From UMGS1052 sp045580005 (lineage in GTDB: Bacteria > Bacillota > Clostridia > Oscillospirales > CAG-382), in assembly GCA_045580005.1 (NCBI GenBank), contig JAZNMZ010000005.1:1-29411 (forward strand): a stretch of 29,411 nucleotides of DNA, in the 5' to 3' direction. Positions within the stretch are counted from its first letter, which is position 1. Each line of letters opens with the position of its first letter. Under the pieces are notes generated by a model, which saw only the letters and a list, made by a program, of their open reading frames with translations, was not told the DNA's origin and did not search any database. The position numbers were made by a program, and so were the translations under genes. Shown in pieces: positions 13,844-21,792 of this stretch.

Positions 13844-13948
13844 GGGCGAGCACTGCTCGCCCGGTTTTTATGTTTCCCGGGCGACCGACCATTGCCCATA
13901 CCGACAGCTTCCCTTTAGAAAACAAAAGGGCGACCGACCGTCGCCCTT
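13844..13948. repeat. Three related GC-rich hairpins
   Basis: GGGCGAG/CTCGCCC (13844-13862), GGGCGACCGACCATTGCCC (13879-13897) and GGGCGACCGACCGTCGCCC (13928-13946) share GGGCGA and GCCC arms, two with the same CGACC core. They stand in otherwise A+T-rich spacer between two minus-strand genes. The last serves as the folT terminator. They look like copies of a small dispersed intergenic repeat. Confidence 0.5.
13919..13948 (-). terminator. Terminator of the folate transporter gene
   Basis: AAGGGCGAC (13948-13940) pairs with GTCGCCCTT (13934-13926), followed by TTGTTTTC on the minus strand. It starts four bases after the stop codon of the gene. Confidence 0.75.
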
Positions 13949-13951
13949 ATT

Positions 13952-14857
13952 TTATATATTGTCTCTCAGAAACTTTACTTTGTTTTTAACTCTTGACTCA
14001 TATACCCCGTATAGTATACCTATAAAATAGGTCTGTACGGTGCAGACGACGATTCCTTCGAGGACTCTCGGAATCCAGAAGATAAGAAAAGCCGAGCTCA
14101 CCGTACCGCTGACAATGAGAATGGCGGTGTTGATGGTTGTGGTTACAAACTCTGCCACAAGCACCGACACAAAGATTTTAAAAATATAGCTGCCGGTTTC
14201 TTTCTTTTTTGAAACAAGAGCAGAAACAGCAAGAAGAACAAGTCCGAGCGCCGAGAAAGCCACAAGTCCGTGGGTGGTAAGGTTTGCAACCGTTGCAAAC
14301 TTCTTGGCAAAGCCGCTGTCTGACGAGCTGCTTGACAGAGCAAGGCAGATATTTGTGCCAAGGCTGCGGTCGTCATCTGCCAGAAGCACTTCTCTTGAGA
14401 AAACGCTGTCCTTGTCGGCAAAAAGACCGAAAAATGCCTCGTCCGACTTGAGTCCGTAGTAGTTGAAAAGACCAAAAATTGCCACAAGCACGAGCAGAAT
14501 TGCAAAGACTGCTTTGAGATTTTTGCCGTTTTTCTTCTTGAGCTCCATAAAGATAAGACCCTTGAGAGCTCCGCCGATAAATGCGGCAAGAGTGATAAAG
14601 GGATTCCAGGGACCAACAGGATTTATAATACAACCGATAATATCCGACGCCGCGCTTGCAGCACCTCCGAATATGGGACCGAAAAGCAGTGCGGGAAACG
14701 CCGTGAAAATACCGCCGAGTGATACCTTGATACCATTTGTGCCGAACATTGGAATATAAAATGTAGAAAGCATTTTTATTGCGACGGCAAAGGCGAGAAA
14801 CATTGCGGAAATTACCGCCTGATAGAGAATTTTGCGGCTTTTACTTGTTTTTTGCAT
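13952..14857 (-). CDS. folT: Folate-type ECF transporter S component, enlarged
   Basis: S components bind a vitamin in the membrane and work with the shared EcfA-EcfA'-EcfT energy module, which is not in this window. The N-terminal half carries FolT-like text: GTNGIKVSLGGIF, PALLFGPIFGGAASAASDII, and NPVGPWNPFITL. The ATG at 14857 follows AAAGGAG; an upstream in-frame start at 14953 would lie inside the riboswitch. At 301 residues it is much longer than the usual 170-200. The extra part (about residues 108-215) has a hydrophobic segment, a serine-rich non-membrane stretch of about 60 residues, and another hydrophobic segment. The conserved C-terminal helices then resume. The THF riboswitch upstream supports folate as substrate. 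Confidence 0.88.
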   Translation of the reverse strand: MQKTSKSRKILYQAVISAMFLAFAVAIKMLSTFYIPMFGTNGIKVSLGGIFTAFPALLFGPIFGGAASAASDIIGCIINPVGPWNPFITLAAFIGGALKGLIFMELKKKNGKNLKAVFAILLVLVAIFGLFNYYGLKSDEAFFGLFADKDSVFSREVLLADDDRSLGTNICLALSSSSSDSGFAKKFATVANLTTHGLVAFSALGLVLLAVSALVSKKKETGSYIFKIFVSVLVAEFVTTTINTAILIVSGTVSSAFLIFWIPRVLEGIVVCTVQTYFIGILYGVYESRVKNKVKFLRDNI

Positions 14858-14927
14858 AAAAAACTCCTTTTTGACAAAATACGACAGGGCGTCGCATTCT
14901 ACAAAAAGGAATTCTTCCACAATAGAC

Positions 14928-15031
14928 CTGCGACAGCGGGATGCGAGAACCACACCGCAAGCAAACTTTTCGTCCGAGAGGCAACTCCCCGTCCTCCCGG
15001 CACTTTACGCACGGTTCTCTACTCTGTCTGC
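14928..15031 (-). promoter_or_regulatory. Tetrahydrofolate (THF) riboswitch
   Basis: On the minus strand the conserved parts appear in order: GACAG opening the first stem, AGAGTAGA, GAACC, GTGCGTAAAGTG, the GGACG...ACGAA junction, GCTTGCGGTG, GGTTC pairing with GAACC, then CGCATCCCGCTGTC closing the stem. This matches the THF-I class layout. Downstream GTCGCA can pair with TGCGAC nearer the start codon, and GGAAGAATTCC followed by TTTTT could act as a weak terminator, so the output mechanism is open. Confidence 0.88.
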
Positions 15032-15035
15032 GCCT

Positions 15036-15064
15036 ATTGTACCACGGTTTTACTTTTTTTGCAA
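15036..15064 (-). promoter_or_regulatory. Promoter of the THF riboswitch and folT
   Basis: TTGCAA (15064-15059), a 17-base spacer and TACAAT (15041-15036) on the minus strand, placing the transcript start at the first riboswitch stem. Confidence 0.75.
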
Positions 15065-15132
15065 TAGGTTTAGAAAAAAATTATTGACGGCTTCGCAAAA
15101 TGCCCTTGCAAGCAAGCATTTTGGCTTCATGG

Positions 15133-15170
15133 TATAATAACTTCGCGACGCAAGTTAATAGGGAATCCGG
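15133..15170 (+). promoter_or_regulatory. Truncated cobalamin riboswitch-like remnant
   Basis: A TATAAT (15133-15138) is followed by GTTAATAGGGAATCCGG (15154-15170). This is the early conserved block of cobalamin riboswitches, which normally continues GTGAAAATCCGGA and later CCGCxACTGT. None of that follows; T-rich sequence and then a convergent gene come next. It appears to be the stub of a lost B12-regulated locus. Confidence 0.4.
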
Positions 15171-15223
15171 AAAGTATGCTTTTTTGTGATTTTTTGTCTC
15201 GTCAGATTGTCAAATCTGCGCAT

Positions 15224-16282
15224 CTACAAATCCCCGAGCACGGCGAGCATACTGCCCAGTGCGACTGCGATGCCTGCGACAGTTTTTGTAAGCGACACAT
15301 AGTCGCCGTTGACAGGCGTAGCCTGCCCGAGATACTGCTGAAAAATATTCATAACACCGAGAGTTGCGTACTGACGAACTTTTGGCGGAAGGCGCATGAG
15401 CCTATCCGACACTTTTTTTACATATTCCGAAAGTTTTCCCTGATCGCTCTCGGGCAGGAGCGTACCGTCCTCTGAGAGAATTGATTCTATAAAATGAAAA
15501 GAACCTGATGAAGTGAAAAAATATATATTGTCCTCGTCCATAAGCCTTTTTCCGAGAATATTGACATAGTCATTGTCAGCCGAGAGGCTGTATATTTTTT
15601 GCCGCTGTGCGTCAAAATTGCTTCCGAGCTTTTCTTTCATGCTTTCTATCGCCTCAGGCGAGAAGCCCTGTCCGTCAAAGCTTATGCAAAGAGCGCACTC
15701 GGGCGAGTGCATTGCCACAAACTGTGCCTTGTTGCCTCCCTTGGAGTGCCCTGAGAGGATAATATGCGAGTCGCTGTCCCAGCCGTGTTTTGCGCAGAGT
15801 CTGCGGAAGAAATTGAGAGCTTCGACCTGCTGGTCGGAGGCAAAATCCGAGGAGATGGTTTTTTTGGAGATACCTTTTTGGTCCTTGCTGTAGGAAAAAT
15901 AGGTGTTTTCCTCAGGTATTCCCGAAAGTCCCTCGCCGTTGTCTATCCACTCTCCGCTGCCTGTACCTCTGAAAGCAACAGACTTTATCCCTGTGGGACT
16001 GCTGAAAGCTGCTGCGCAAAGACCGCTGTCGGTGCAGGCAAGGTCGGAAACTGTAGTCAGCGCAATCTCCGAGTCTTTTTCGACAGTCTTTGCGAATATT
16101 TTGAGCCTAAGCAAAGCTCTGTCGCTGTAAGCGAGGGGATCTTTCTTTAGATCAGAGGAAAGCGCGGCAAGCGCCGAGCCAAGGCTTTCGCCGTTGTATG
16201 GAGTGTAATACGGGATAAGGTACAAAAAAAGATTGTATATCGCCTGTTTGTTTGCCGTGTCAAGAATGTCTTGTTTGAGCAT
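15224..16282 (-). CDS. Mbeg1-like (DUF2974) alpha/beta hydrolase
   Basis: The 352 residues carry a lipase-type nucleophile elbow, GHSKGGN, with S180. It is preceded by the strand SHIILS and by AFRGTGSGEWIDNGEG (103-118), a hallmark of the Mbeg1-like/DUF2974 hydrolases common in Firmicutes. A later SADNDYVN can supply the acid and SFHFIES the His of a triad. There is no signal peptide, so it acts in the cytoplasm or at the membrane face. Its substrate is unknown. The last 20 residues are hydrophobic (VAGIAVALGSMLAVLG) and may touch the membrane. The ribosome binding site is weak. The gene stands alone between regulatory spacers. Confidence 0.85.
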   Translation of the reverse strand: MLKQDILDTANKQAIYNLFLYLIPYYTPYNGESLGSALAALSSDLKKDPLAYSDRALLRLKIFAKTVEKDSEIALTTVSDLACTDSGLCAAAFSSPTGIKSVAFRGTGSGEWIDNGEGLSGIPEENTYFSYSKDQKGISKKTISSDFASDQQVEALNFFRRLCAKHGWDSDSHIILSGHSKGGNKAQFVAMHSPECALCISFDGQGFSPEAIESMKEKLGSNFDAQRQKIYSLSADNDYVNILGKRLMDEDNIYFFTSSGSFHFIESILSEDGTLLPESDQGKLSEYVKKVSDRLMRLPPKVRQYATLGVMNIFQQYLGQATPVNGDYVSLTKTVAGIAVALGSMLAVLGDL

Positions 16283-16332
16283 ATTTGCCTTGCGCCTTTC
16301 AGGTCGTTATATACTCAATATATGCAAAAATC

Positions 16333-16360
16333 AAGACTGCGGATATACCGCAGTCTTTTG
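16333..16360. terminator. Hairpin between divergent genes
   Basis: AAGACTGCGG (16333-16342) pairs perfectly with CCGCAGTCTT (16348-16357), with TT beyond. It lies between the hydrolase gene start and the rpe promoter, so it may insulate the two units rather than end either gene. Confidence 0.55.
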
Positions 16361-16363
16361 TGC

Positions 16364-16392
16364 TTGAAAAGTTCTTATATTTGTGGTACAAT
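16364..16392 (+). promoter_or_regulatory. Promoter of the rpe-pfp unit
   Basis: TTGAAA (16364-16369), a 17-base spacer and TACAAT (16387-16392). It leaves a long leader of about 170 bases before rpe. Confidence 0.7.
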
Positions 16393-16414
16393 GATATAAG
16401 AAAGAGGCTTATAT

Positions 16415-16545
16415 ATAAAAACGCTCCTGCTTGCGGCGGCAACAGTTGTCGTCCTTGGTGTTTATTTCTTTCCGCAAGAGCGAGCGCCTATCCTTTGCCC
16501 TTTAATATAATATGTAATATTGCTCTTTGCCGTCACATACGGCAA
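16415..16545 (+). other. Structured leader of rpe with a short hydrophobic frame
   Basis: CGCTC and CTTGCGG (16422-16436) pair with CCGCAAG and GAGCG (16472-16486) in a 12-bp stem with a small internal loop. A second hairpin, TTGCCGT/ACGGCAA (16527-16545), sits just before the rpe ribosome binding site. A frame from ATA at 16415 to TAA at 16510 reads like a signal peptide (KTLLLAAATVVVLGVYFF) but has no ATG, GTG or TTG. It may be a remnant of a small secreted or membrane protein gene, or the structure may be a regulatory leader. Confidence 0.4.
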
Positions 16546-16567
16546 AAACAAAAAACGGAGTGTATAT

Positions 16568-17215
16568 ATGATTAAATTATCTCCCTCGCTGCTTGCGAGC
16601 GATTTCGCAAAACTTCAGGATGAGGTCGAAAAGGTAAAGAGTGCCGGAGCAGACTGGCTTCATCTTGATGTGATGGACGGCATTTTTGTGCCTAACATTT
16701 CTTTTGGCATGCCTGTTATATCGGCGCTTCGCAAGAAGACCGATATGGTGTTTGATGTCCATCTTATGATAACAGACCCGATACGGTATATAAAGGATTT
16801 TGCAAACTGCGGCTCCGATATCATCACCTTTCATTATGAGAGCTGCAACAACCACCGCGAGGTAATAGACGCGATACGCGCCTGCGGCAAAAAGGTCGGC
16901 ATTTCGATAAAGCCGGCAACTCCTGCCTTTGTGCTCGAGCCGCTGCTACCGCTTGTCGATATGGTGCTTGTAATGTCGGTTGAGCCCGGTTTTGGTGGAC
17001 AGAAGCTTATTCCCGAAACGCTTGACAGCGTAAGGGATGTAAAGGCTATGGCGGCGCGCCTTGGGTGCGATATCGAAATTGAAATTGACGGCGGCATAAC
17101 ACCCGACAACGCCCATCTTGCGGTGCAGGCGGGCGCAAGCGTGCTTGTTGCAGGCTCGGCGGTGTTCAGAGCACCCGATGTGGCAGGCGCTGTCAAAATG
17201 TTTAAATCACTATAA
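16568..17215 (+). CDS. rpe: Ribulose-phosphate 3-epimerase
   Basis: Rpe interconverts ribulose 5-phosphate and xylulose 5-phosphate in the pentose phosphate pathway. The TIM barrel shows LHLDVMDG (31-38) with the metal-binding residues, HLM (65-67), MSVEPGFGGQ (136-145) and EIDGGI (172-177). I start it at ATG 16568, seven bases after GGAG, giving the usual 215 residues. An upstream in-frame start at 16520 would lie in the leader hairpin and add 16 non-conserved residues. Confidence 0.96.
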   Translation: MIKLSPSLLASDFAKLQDEVEKVKSAGADWLHLDVMDGIFVPNISFGMPVISALRKKTDMVFDVHLMITDPIRYIKDFANCGSDIITFHYESCNNHREVIDAIRACGKKVGISIKPATPAFVLEPLLPLVDMVLVMSVEPGFGGQKLIPETLDSVRDVKAMAARLGCDIEIEIDGGITPDNAHLAVQAGASVLVAGSAVFRAPDVAGAVKMFKSL

Positions 17216-17226
17216 GGGGAAAAAGA

Positions 17227-18444
17227 ATGAAAAATGCAGTAATCGGTCAGTCGGGCGGTCCGACAAGCGCAATCAATGCAACTCTTGCGGGCGTAATTTC
17301 GGGCTGTCTTAACAACGGCTTTGACAAAATATACGGAATGAAAAACGGCGTCGAAGGTTTTCTGAATGAGGAGCTTATTGACCTTAAGGAATACTTTGAC
17401 TCGCCCTCCTGCAAGGCACTCGACGAGCTTTGCAAGACCCCGGCGGCGGCTCTTGGCTCGTGCAGAAAGAAGATAAATTCCGACGAAATCTGTGCAAAAA
17501 TGTATGAGATTTTCGAAAAATACGACATAAGCTATTTCTTTTATATCGGCGGAAACGACAGTATGGATGCGGTGAGCAAGCTCACAGACTATGCCTCAAG
17601 GCATAATCTTAGAAAGATGCATTTTGTGGGCGTTCCCAAGACTATCGACAACGACCTTGCTCTCACAGACCACACACCGGGCTTTGGCTCGGCGGCAAAA
17701 TTTATTGCTGCCTCTGTACAGGAGCTTGTGCGCGACTGCGCGGTGTACAAGACCAAGGCGGTTACAATTATCGAGATTATGGGACGCGACGCAGGCTGGC
17801 TCACGGCCTCAAGCGCACTTTCCAAGGCTATCTGCGGCGACGGCGTGGATCTTATATATCTGCCCGAGACCGCCTTTTGTAAAGAAAAGTTTATTGACGA
17901 GCTCAACGCTCTGTTAAATAGCGGCGAAAAGCCGTATATACTTGTGGCGGTATCTGAGGGAATCCGCGACAAGGACGGCAAGTATGTTGCTGAGGACGCA
18001 ATGAGCGGGGCTACCGACAGCTTCGGACACAAGTATCTTGCAGGAACAGGAAAGTATCTTGAGAATCTTGTGAGAGAAAAAATCGGCTGCAAGGTGCGCT
18101 CGATTGAGCTCAATCTTCTTCAGCGTTGCGCAAACCACCTCGCTTCCAAGACAGATATTGAAGAATCGAAGCTTGTAGGCTCGCGCGCGGTTGACTTTGC
18201 TGTAGCGGAGGGACTTTCGGGAATTATGGCGGCATTCGAAAGGGCAGACGGCGCATATTCGGTTACAGTTGTGCCTCAGGATGTGACAAAAATTGCAAAT
18301 AAGGTAAAGAGCATGCCGAGAGAATATATAAATGAGCAGGAAAACGGCGTTACAGACGCTTGTATCGACTATCTTATGCCCCTTATTGCAGGTGAGCTTG
18401 ATATCGAGTACGAAAGCGGTATACCAAAGCACTTCAAATTCTGA
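17227..18444 (+). CDS. pfp: 6-phosphofructokinase, pyrophosphate-dependent type
   Basis: It converts fructose 6-phosphate to fructose 1,6-bisphosphate in glycolysis. The 405 residues begin with GQSGGPTSAINATL. GGNDS (108-112) has Asp where ATP enzymes have Gly, and PKTIDND (137-143) has Lys where ATP enzymes have Gly. These two substitutions mark PPi-dependent enzymes, which are reversible. MGRDAGW (185-191) contacts the sugar phosphate. An AGGGGAAAAAG site sits before the ATG and rpe ends 11 bases upstream. Pairing with rpe fits anaerobes that route pentoses through PPi-PFK instead of transaldolase, but that last step is inference. ATP use cannot be excluded without assay. Confidence 0.92.
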   Translation: MKNAVIGQSGGPTSAINATLAGVISGCLNNGFDKIYGMKNGVEGFLNEELIDLKEYFDSPSCKALDELCKTPAAALGSCRKKINSDEICAKMYEIFEKYDISYFFYIGGNDSMDAVSKLTDYASRHNLRKMHFVGVPKTIDNDLALTDHTPGFGSAAKFIAASVQELVRDCAVYKTKAVTIIEIMGRDAGWLTASSALSKAICGDGVDLIYLPETAFCKEKFIDELNALLNSGEKPYILVAVSEGIRDKDGKYVAEDAMSGATDSFGHKYLAGTGKYLENLVREKIGCKVRSIELNLLQRCANHLASKTDIEESKLVGSRAVDFAVAEGLSGIMAAFERADGAYSVTVVPQDVTKIANKVKSMPREYINEQENGVTDACIDYLMPLIAGELDIEYESGIPKHFKF

Positions 18445-18448
18445 ACAA

Positions 18449-18476
18449 AAAAGGAAGTCGAAAGACTTCCTTTTTC
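18449..18476. terminator. Bidirectional terminator between pfp and alaX
   Basis: AAAGGAAGTC (18450-18459), a GAAA tetraloop and GACTTCCTTT (18464-18473), with an A run before and a T run after. It serves both convergent genes and lies only two bases from the alaX stop. Confidence 0.85.
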
Positions 18477-18477
18477 T

Positions 18478-19632
18478 CTATATTTCAAATATTTTTTTAA
18501 TTTCCTTTTTGGAGGCGGTGCATTTGCCCTGGACAAAGCTATCTGTGCCGCCGCCCTTTGCTCCGATTGACGAGAGCTTTTGCAGAAAGCTCTTTGCCTC
18601 GCCTTTTGCGCTTGCAAGGACGAATGTCTTGATGTCTCCTATGCCATAGAAAACTGCGGCAACACCGTCTGCTTTTGTCGAAAGAGCTGTTGCAATCTTG
18701 CGCGCAGCTCCGTCGGACAACAGGGCTTCTGTTATGCAGATGTTGCCATTCATACCGATTTGGTATGAATTTATGACAAGCTCGGCAAATCTGTTCTGCA
18801 AGGCTGTCATATCAGTGTGCAAATCTGCAAGCTCGCCGAGCTTTGCTGACACCTTTTCGGCGGCGTCGGTCTGTCTTGACGAAAGAGAAACGGCGATTTG
18901 CCTTATGTTGCGGTATTTGTCCCTGTAATCGTGCAGAGCGTCCATGCCGCTGAGCATATAAATGCGCGTGCCGCCCTTGTATTTTTCGAAATCAAGTATC
19001 TTTATAATACCAATCTCTCCGGTGCTGGCAACATGGGGAGCACAGCAGGCGCAGGCATCGACATCGCCAATTATGACAATGCGCACGCCGTCATCAAGAG
19101 AGAGCTTTGCGCGGTATGACATTTCCGCAAGCTCAGCGGGCTTCGGGTAATAAGCCTTTATAGGCAGATTGGCATATACAGCCTCGTTTGCAAGCTCTTC
19201 GACCCTGTCGAGCATCTCGCGGTCGAGCACGCCGTCATAGTCGGCTGTCACATCGACCTTTCCCAGATGAAAGCCTACATTGCTAAAACCAAAGAGAGTG
19301 TGTATAAGACCCGACACGATGTGCTCTCCCGAGTGATTCTGCATATTGCGGAAGCGCGGTGCAAAATCAATTTTGCCCGAAACGCTCTTTCCGACCTCAA
19401 GCGGAGTATCAATGAAATGTGTGATAATCCCGTCTTTTATCTGCACATCGAGTACTTTTGCTTTGTCGATAGTGCCAGTGTCGGCGCACTGTCCGCCCTC
19501 CTCGGGGAAAAAGAGGGTTCTGTCAAGTATCATCGCGTGTTTTGTGTCTGACACTCTCTCGCAGGCAACAACAGTCGCCTCAAATTCTGTCGCATACGCG
19601 TCGAGGTCATATAGCTTTTCAGTCTTTTTCAT
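18478..19632 (-). CDS. alaX: AlaX-like alanyl-tRNA editing protein (long form)
   Basis: This is a stand-alone relative of the editing and C-terminal parts of alanyl-tRNA synthetase, expected to hydrolyse Ser- or Gly-tRNA-Ala. The catalytic zinc site is complete: HSGEH (H100, H104) and CACCAPH (C196, H200). FFPEEGGQ (41-48) is the conserved substrate loop. The C-terminal DHHA1-like domain ends with GAKGGGTDSFVQGK. The region around 225-285 is helical and probably a coiled coil. No aminoacylation domain is present. The 384 residues fit the AlaX-L type. AGGAAACAG precedes the ATG and the upstream membrane-protein gene ends 27 bases away. Confidence 0.92.
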   Translation of the reverse strand: MKKTEKLYDLDAYATEFEATVVACERVSDTKHAMILDRTLFFPEEGGQCADTGTIDKAKVLDVQIKDGIITHFIDTPLEVGKSVSGKIDFAPRFRNMQNHSGEHIVSGLIHTLFGFSNVGFHLGKVDVTADYDGVLDREMLDRVEELANEAVYANLPIKAYYPKPAELAEMSYRAKLSLDDGVRIVIIGDVDACACCAPHVASTGEIGIIKILDFEKYKGGTRIYMLSGMDALHDYRDKYRNIRQIAVSLSSRQTDAAEKVSAKLGELADLHTDMTALQNRFAELVINSYQIGMNGNICITEALLSDGAARKIATALSTKADGVAAVFYGIGDIKTFVLASAKGEAKSFLQKLSSIGAKGGGTDSFVQGKCTASKKEIKKIFEI

Positions 19633-19659
19633 CTGTTTCCTACTTTTATTAATATGGAA

Positions 19660-21006
19660 TTATATTTCAAAGTCGATATGCTTCTTGATTTTGTTAAAAT
19701 ACACAAGCACGATTGCCGTGAACACTATAAGCGCGAGTCCCACATAGTTGTGGAATATGTATGAGCGTTCAGAAAGCAGCTCGTATTTTGCGTTTGCTGT
19801 CGTGTCGGCAAGATACAGGGCATAAAATCTTGCTGTCAGAAGCGGAGCTATATCGCATAGCGCTGAGAGAACCGAGAATATTCCTACCACAACAGTCGGC
19901 ATTGCAACAGGGACAGACACACCGTCCTTGGCAAGCCTTATTTTTTTGTCAGCAGACATGAGTATTTGTCTTGTTAACAGCACAAGCAGTATCGCCTCGA
20001 GTGCAAAGAGTGCAGCACCGATATACACAGCCTTTCCGTTATCGACAATCTCAGATGCTCTTCTCATATAGACATCGTAGTCCATTCGAAAATTAGTGCC
20101 CATTGTGGTATAAATCTTGAAAAGATACGACACAACCGACACGATAAAGAGCGGAACTGCCACAAGCGCACTCCTGCCTCTCTGGTGATTGTCACAAACT
20201 GCGCACAGGGCACAGAAGAGTATGATGTAGCCTATAAAGTCGGGGAGGATGTTCACTGCCTCAATTGTGAGGTCATACATAAAAGCAAAGCCGATGAGCA
20301 AAAGAACTGTAAATGCCTTAAAGGCTCTGTGCGTCATAAGCTGAGTGTTTTCGGTAATTTTTTCATTATACAGGGCGCGAAGACTGTCGCAAAAGGGCTT
20401 ATCGCGCCACAACGCTCTGAAATACGGAATTATAATTGTGAGATACCACAGGCCGAGAATCGAGCCGCCAACAATACATAGCAGTGAGAACCACGGCTTT
20501 GCCTGGGCAAGCAGTGTTCCGAAATCGACTTCCGAAGAAAAGTCACTGTACTGCGAATCGCGGAAAAGGCTGAGAGCTTCGGGAATAAAGGAAAGCACCT
20601 GTTTTGCCACAGATATAATAATTGCGTATTGGCTGACCTCGCCGAGCTTTTTTAAGTGCCTGTCGCCGCCGTAAATGGTGGCGAGAGCCTCGATGCCGCC
20701 AAACAGATTTGTAAACAGAACCACAAAAAAGATGCACTCAATCACGCCTGATATAAAGGTGGCGGGCATACGCATACGCTGGTCACCGACAGTGAATGCA
20801 ACACTGAGCACCGCTTTGAGCACATAAAGAGGAATAAACCTTGCGGCAAAAATCTTTGCAGTGTGAAAGCGGTCCTCGAGGTCCGAGAGCTTTCGCAGAC
20901 CGAAATAGATAAGTATGCATCCGATAAAGTCAGGTAAAAAGTCTATAATATTTACGCAGGGATTTGCAAAAAACACAAGCCCTGCCAAAATCAGTCTGTA
21001 ACCCAA
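19660..21006 (-). CDS. Multi-pass membrane protein with internal LPDFIG duplication
   Basis: The 448-residue protein has about ten hydrophobic segments and no known catalytic motif. Two regions are clearly related: IIDFLPDFIGCILIYFGL (20-37) and AVNILPDFIGYIILFCAL (250-267), each followed by a short charged stretch ending in Asp. The protein therefore seems to be two diverged halves. The gene directly upstream encodes a protein with a similar beginning. Translation starts at TTG (21006) after AAAGGTAGGAA; there is no ATG nearby. I do not recognise the family. Its place in a line of minus-strand genes beginning with secA suggests it is expressed with housekeeping functions. Confidence 0.82.
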   Translation of the reverse strand: MGYRLILAGLVFFANPCVNIIDFLPDFIGCILIYFGLRKLSDLEDRFHTAKIFAARFIPLYVLKAVLSVAFTVGDQRMRMPATFISGVIECIFFVVLFTNLFGGIEALATIYGGDRHLKKLGEVSQYAIIISVAKQVLSFIPEALSLFRDSQYSDFSSEVDFGTLLAQAKPWFSLLCIVGGSILGLWYLTIIIPYFRALWRDKPFCDSLRALYNEKITENTQLMTHRAFKAFTVLLLIGFAFMYDLTIEAVNILPDFIGYIILFCALCAVCDNHQRGRSALVAVPLFIVSVVSYLFKIYTTMGTNFRMDYDVYMRRASEIVDNGKAVYIGAALFALEAILLVLLTRQILMSADKKIRLAKDGVSVPVAMPTVVVGIFSVLSALCDIAPLLTARFYALYLADTTANAKYELLSERSYIFHNYVGLALIVFTAIVLVYFNKIKKHIDFEI

Positions 21007-21076
21007 GTATATTCCTACCTTTCTTGTATGATTGGATTGCGGTTTTTGGAAAATGCCCTTTGGAGCACAGTTCGGC

Positions 21077-21763
21077 TTACTTGCGCTTGACCTTGTAGCT
21101 TGTTTTGCCGTCGTTTTTCGGCTTTTTCTTGCCGGTATTTACGATTTTATTACTGAGCTGCTCGGCTTGCTTTTTCTTCTTGCCGTATTTTGCGTCGAAC
21201 TCCGCCAGCTTCTTTTTTTCGCGCTCGAGCTGCTCGTCTGTGCAGATTCGCATATAGCAGCTGTAAATAAGAAGAGCCGTCACGATATACCAGATTATCT
21301 GAAAAGCGAACACAGGCTTCATAAGATAGCCGGAGAACTTTGGCAGGAATGCCATCAAAAGCTCACCGACATAAAAGATAATCATTGTGACAAGCGCAAA
21401 CTTTGTTCGGCTCTTTCCCTTGAAATATCCGACAGAGCGGCATATTTCATAAATTGCCTTGTAAAGCAGAGCGTGAAATATCGCAAGACCTATGTGGTAT
21501 ATGATTTGCTCGGAATATATATACAGTGTGCTGTCGATAAAGTCGGGGCGCAGCCCTGTAACTCTCGCTATCCACACCGCAGAGAGTGCTGCTGACAGCG
21601 CGAACATATAAATACAGGCGTATTTTGCATATTTAAAATACTTGTTGTACCCTCCCAGCTTTTCAAGTCCTATATAAATCGCATAAAATCCTAGCAGCTC
21701 AATAGGAATAGCCTTGAAAAAGAGGAGCGACAGATATCCGAGAAAGATAAGTCCGAATCCCAT
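21077..21763 (-). CDS. Membrane protein related to its downstream neighbour, basic tail
   Basis: 228 residues with about five hydrophobic segments. Residues 19-40 (IPIELLGFYAIYIGLEKLGG) align in style and position with the start of the 448-residue neighbour (IIDFLPDFIG...GLRKL), so the two are probably distant paralogues. From about residue 172 the protein becomes soluble, with a Lys- and Glu-rich helical part and then a strongly basic tail (KKKPK, KVKRK). That tail should face the cytoplasm and might bind nucleic acid or ribosomes, but nothing in the sequence proves it. It lies 57 bases after secA. Confidence 0.8.
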   Translation of the reverse strand: MGFGLIFLGYLSLLFFKAIPIELLGFYAIYIGLEKLGGYNKYFKYAKYACIYMFALSAALSAVWIARVTGLRPDFIDSTLYIYSEQIIYHIGLAIFHALLYKAIYEICRSVGYFKGKSRTKFALVTMIIFYVGELLMAFLPKFSGYLMKPVFAFQIIWYIVTALLIYSCYMRICTDEQLEREKKKLAEFDAKYGKKKKQAEQLSNKIVNTGKKKPKNDGKTSYKVKRK

Positions 21764-21792
21764 TTTTTGTTTTTCCGCCTTTTTTAGTATGT

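Noticed and set aside
14858..14953. Longer start for the folate S component at 14953
   Set aside because: It would translate through the 3' part of the THF riboswitch and ignore the AAAGGAG placed correctly for ATG 14857.
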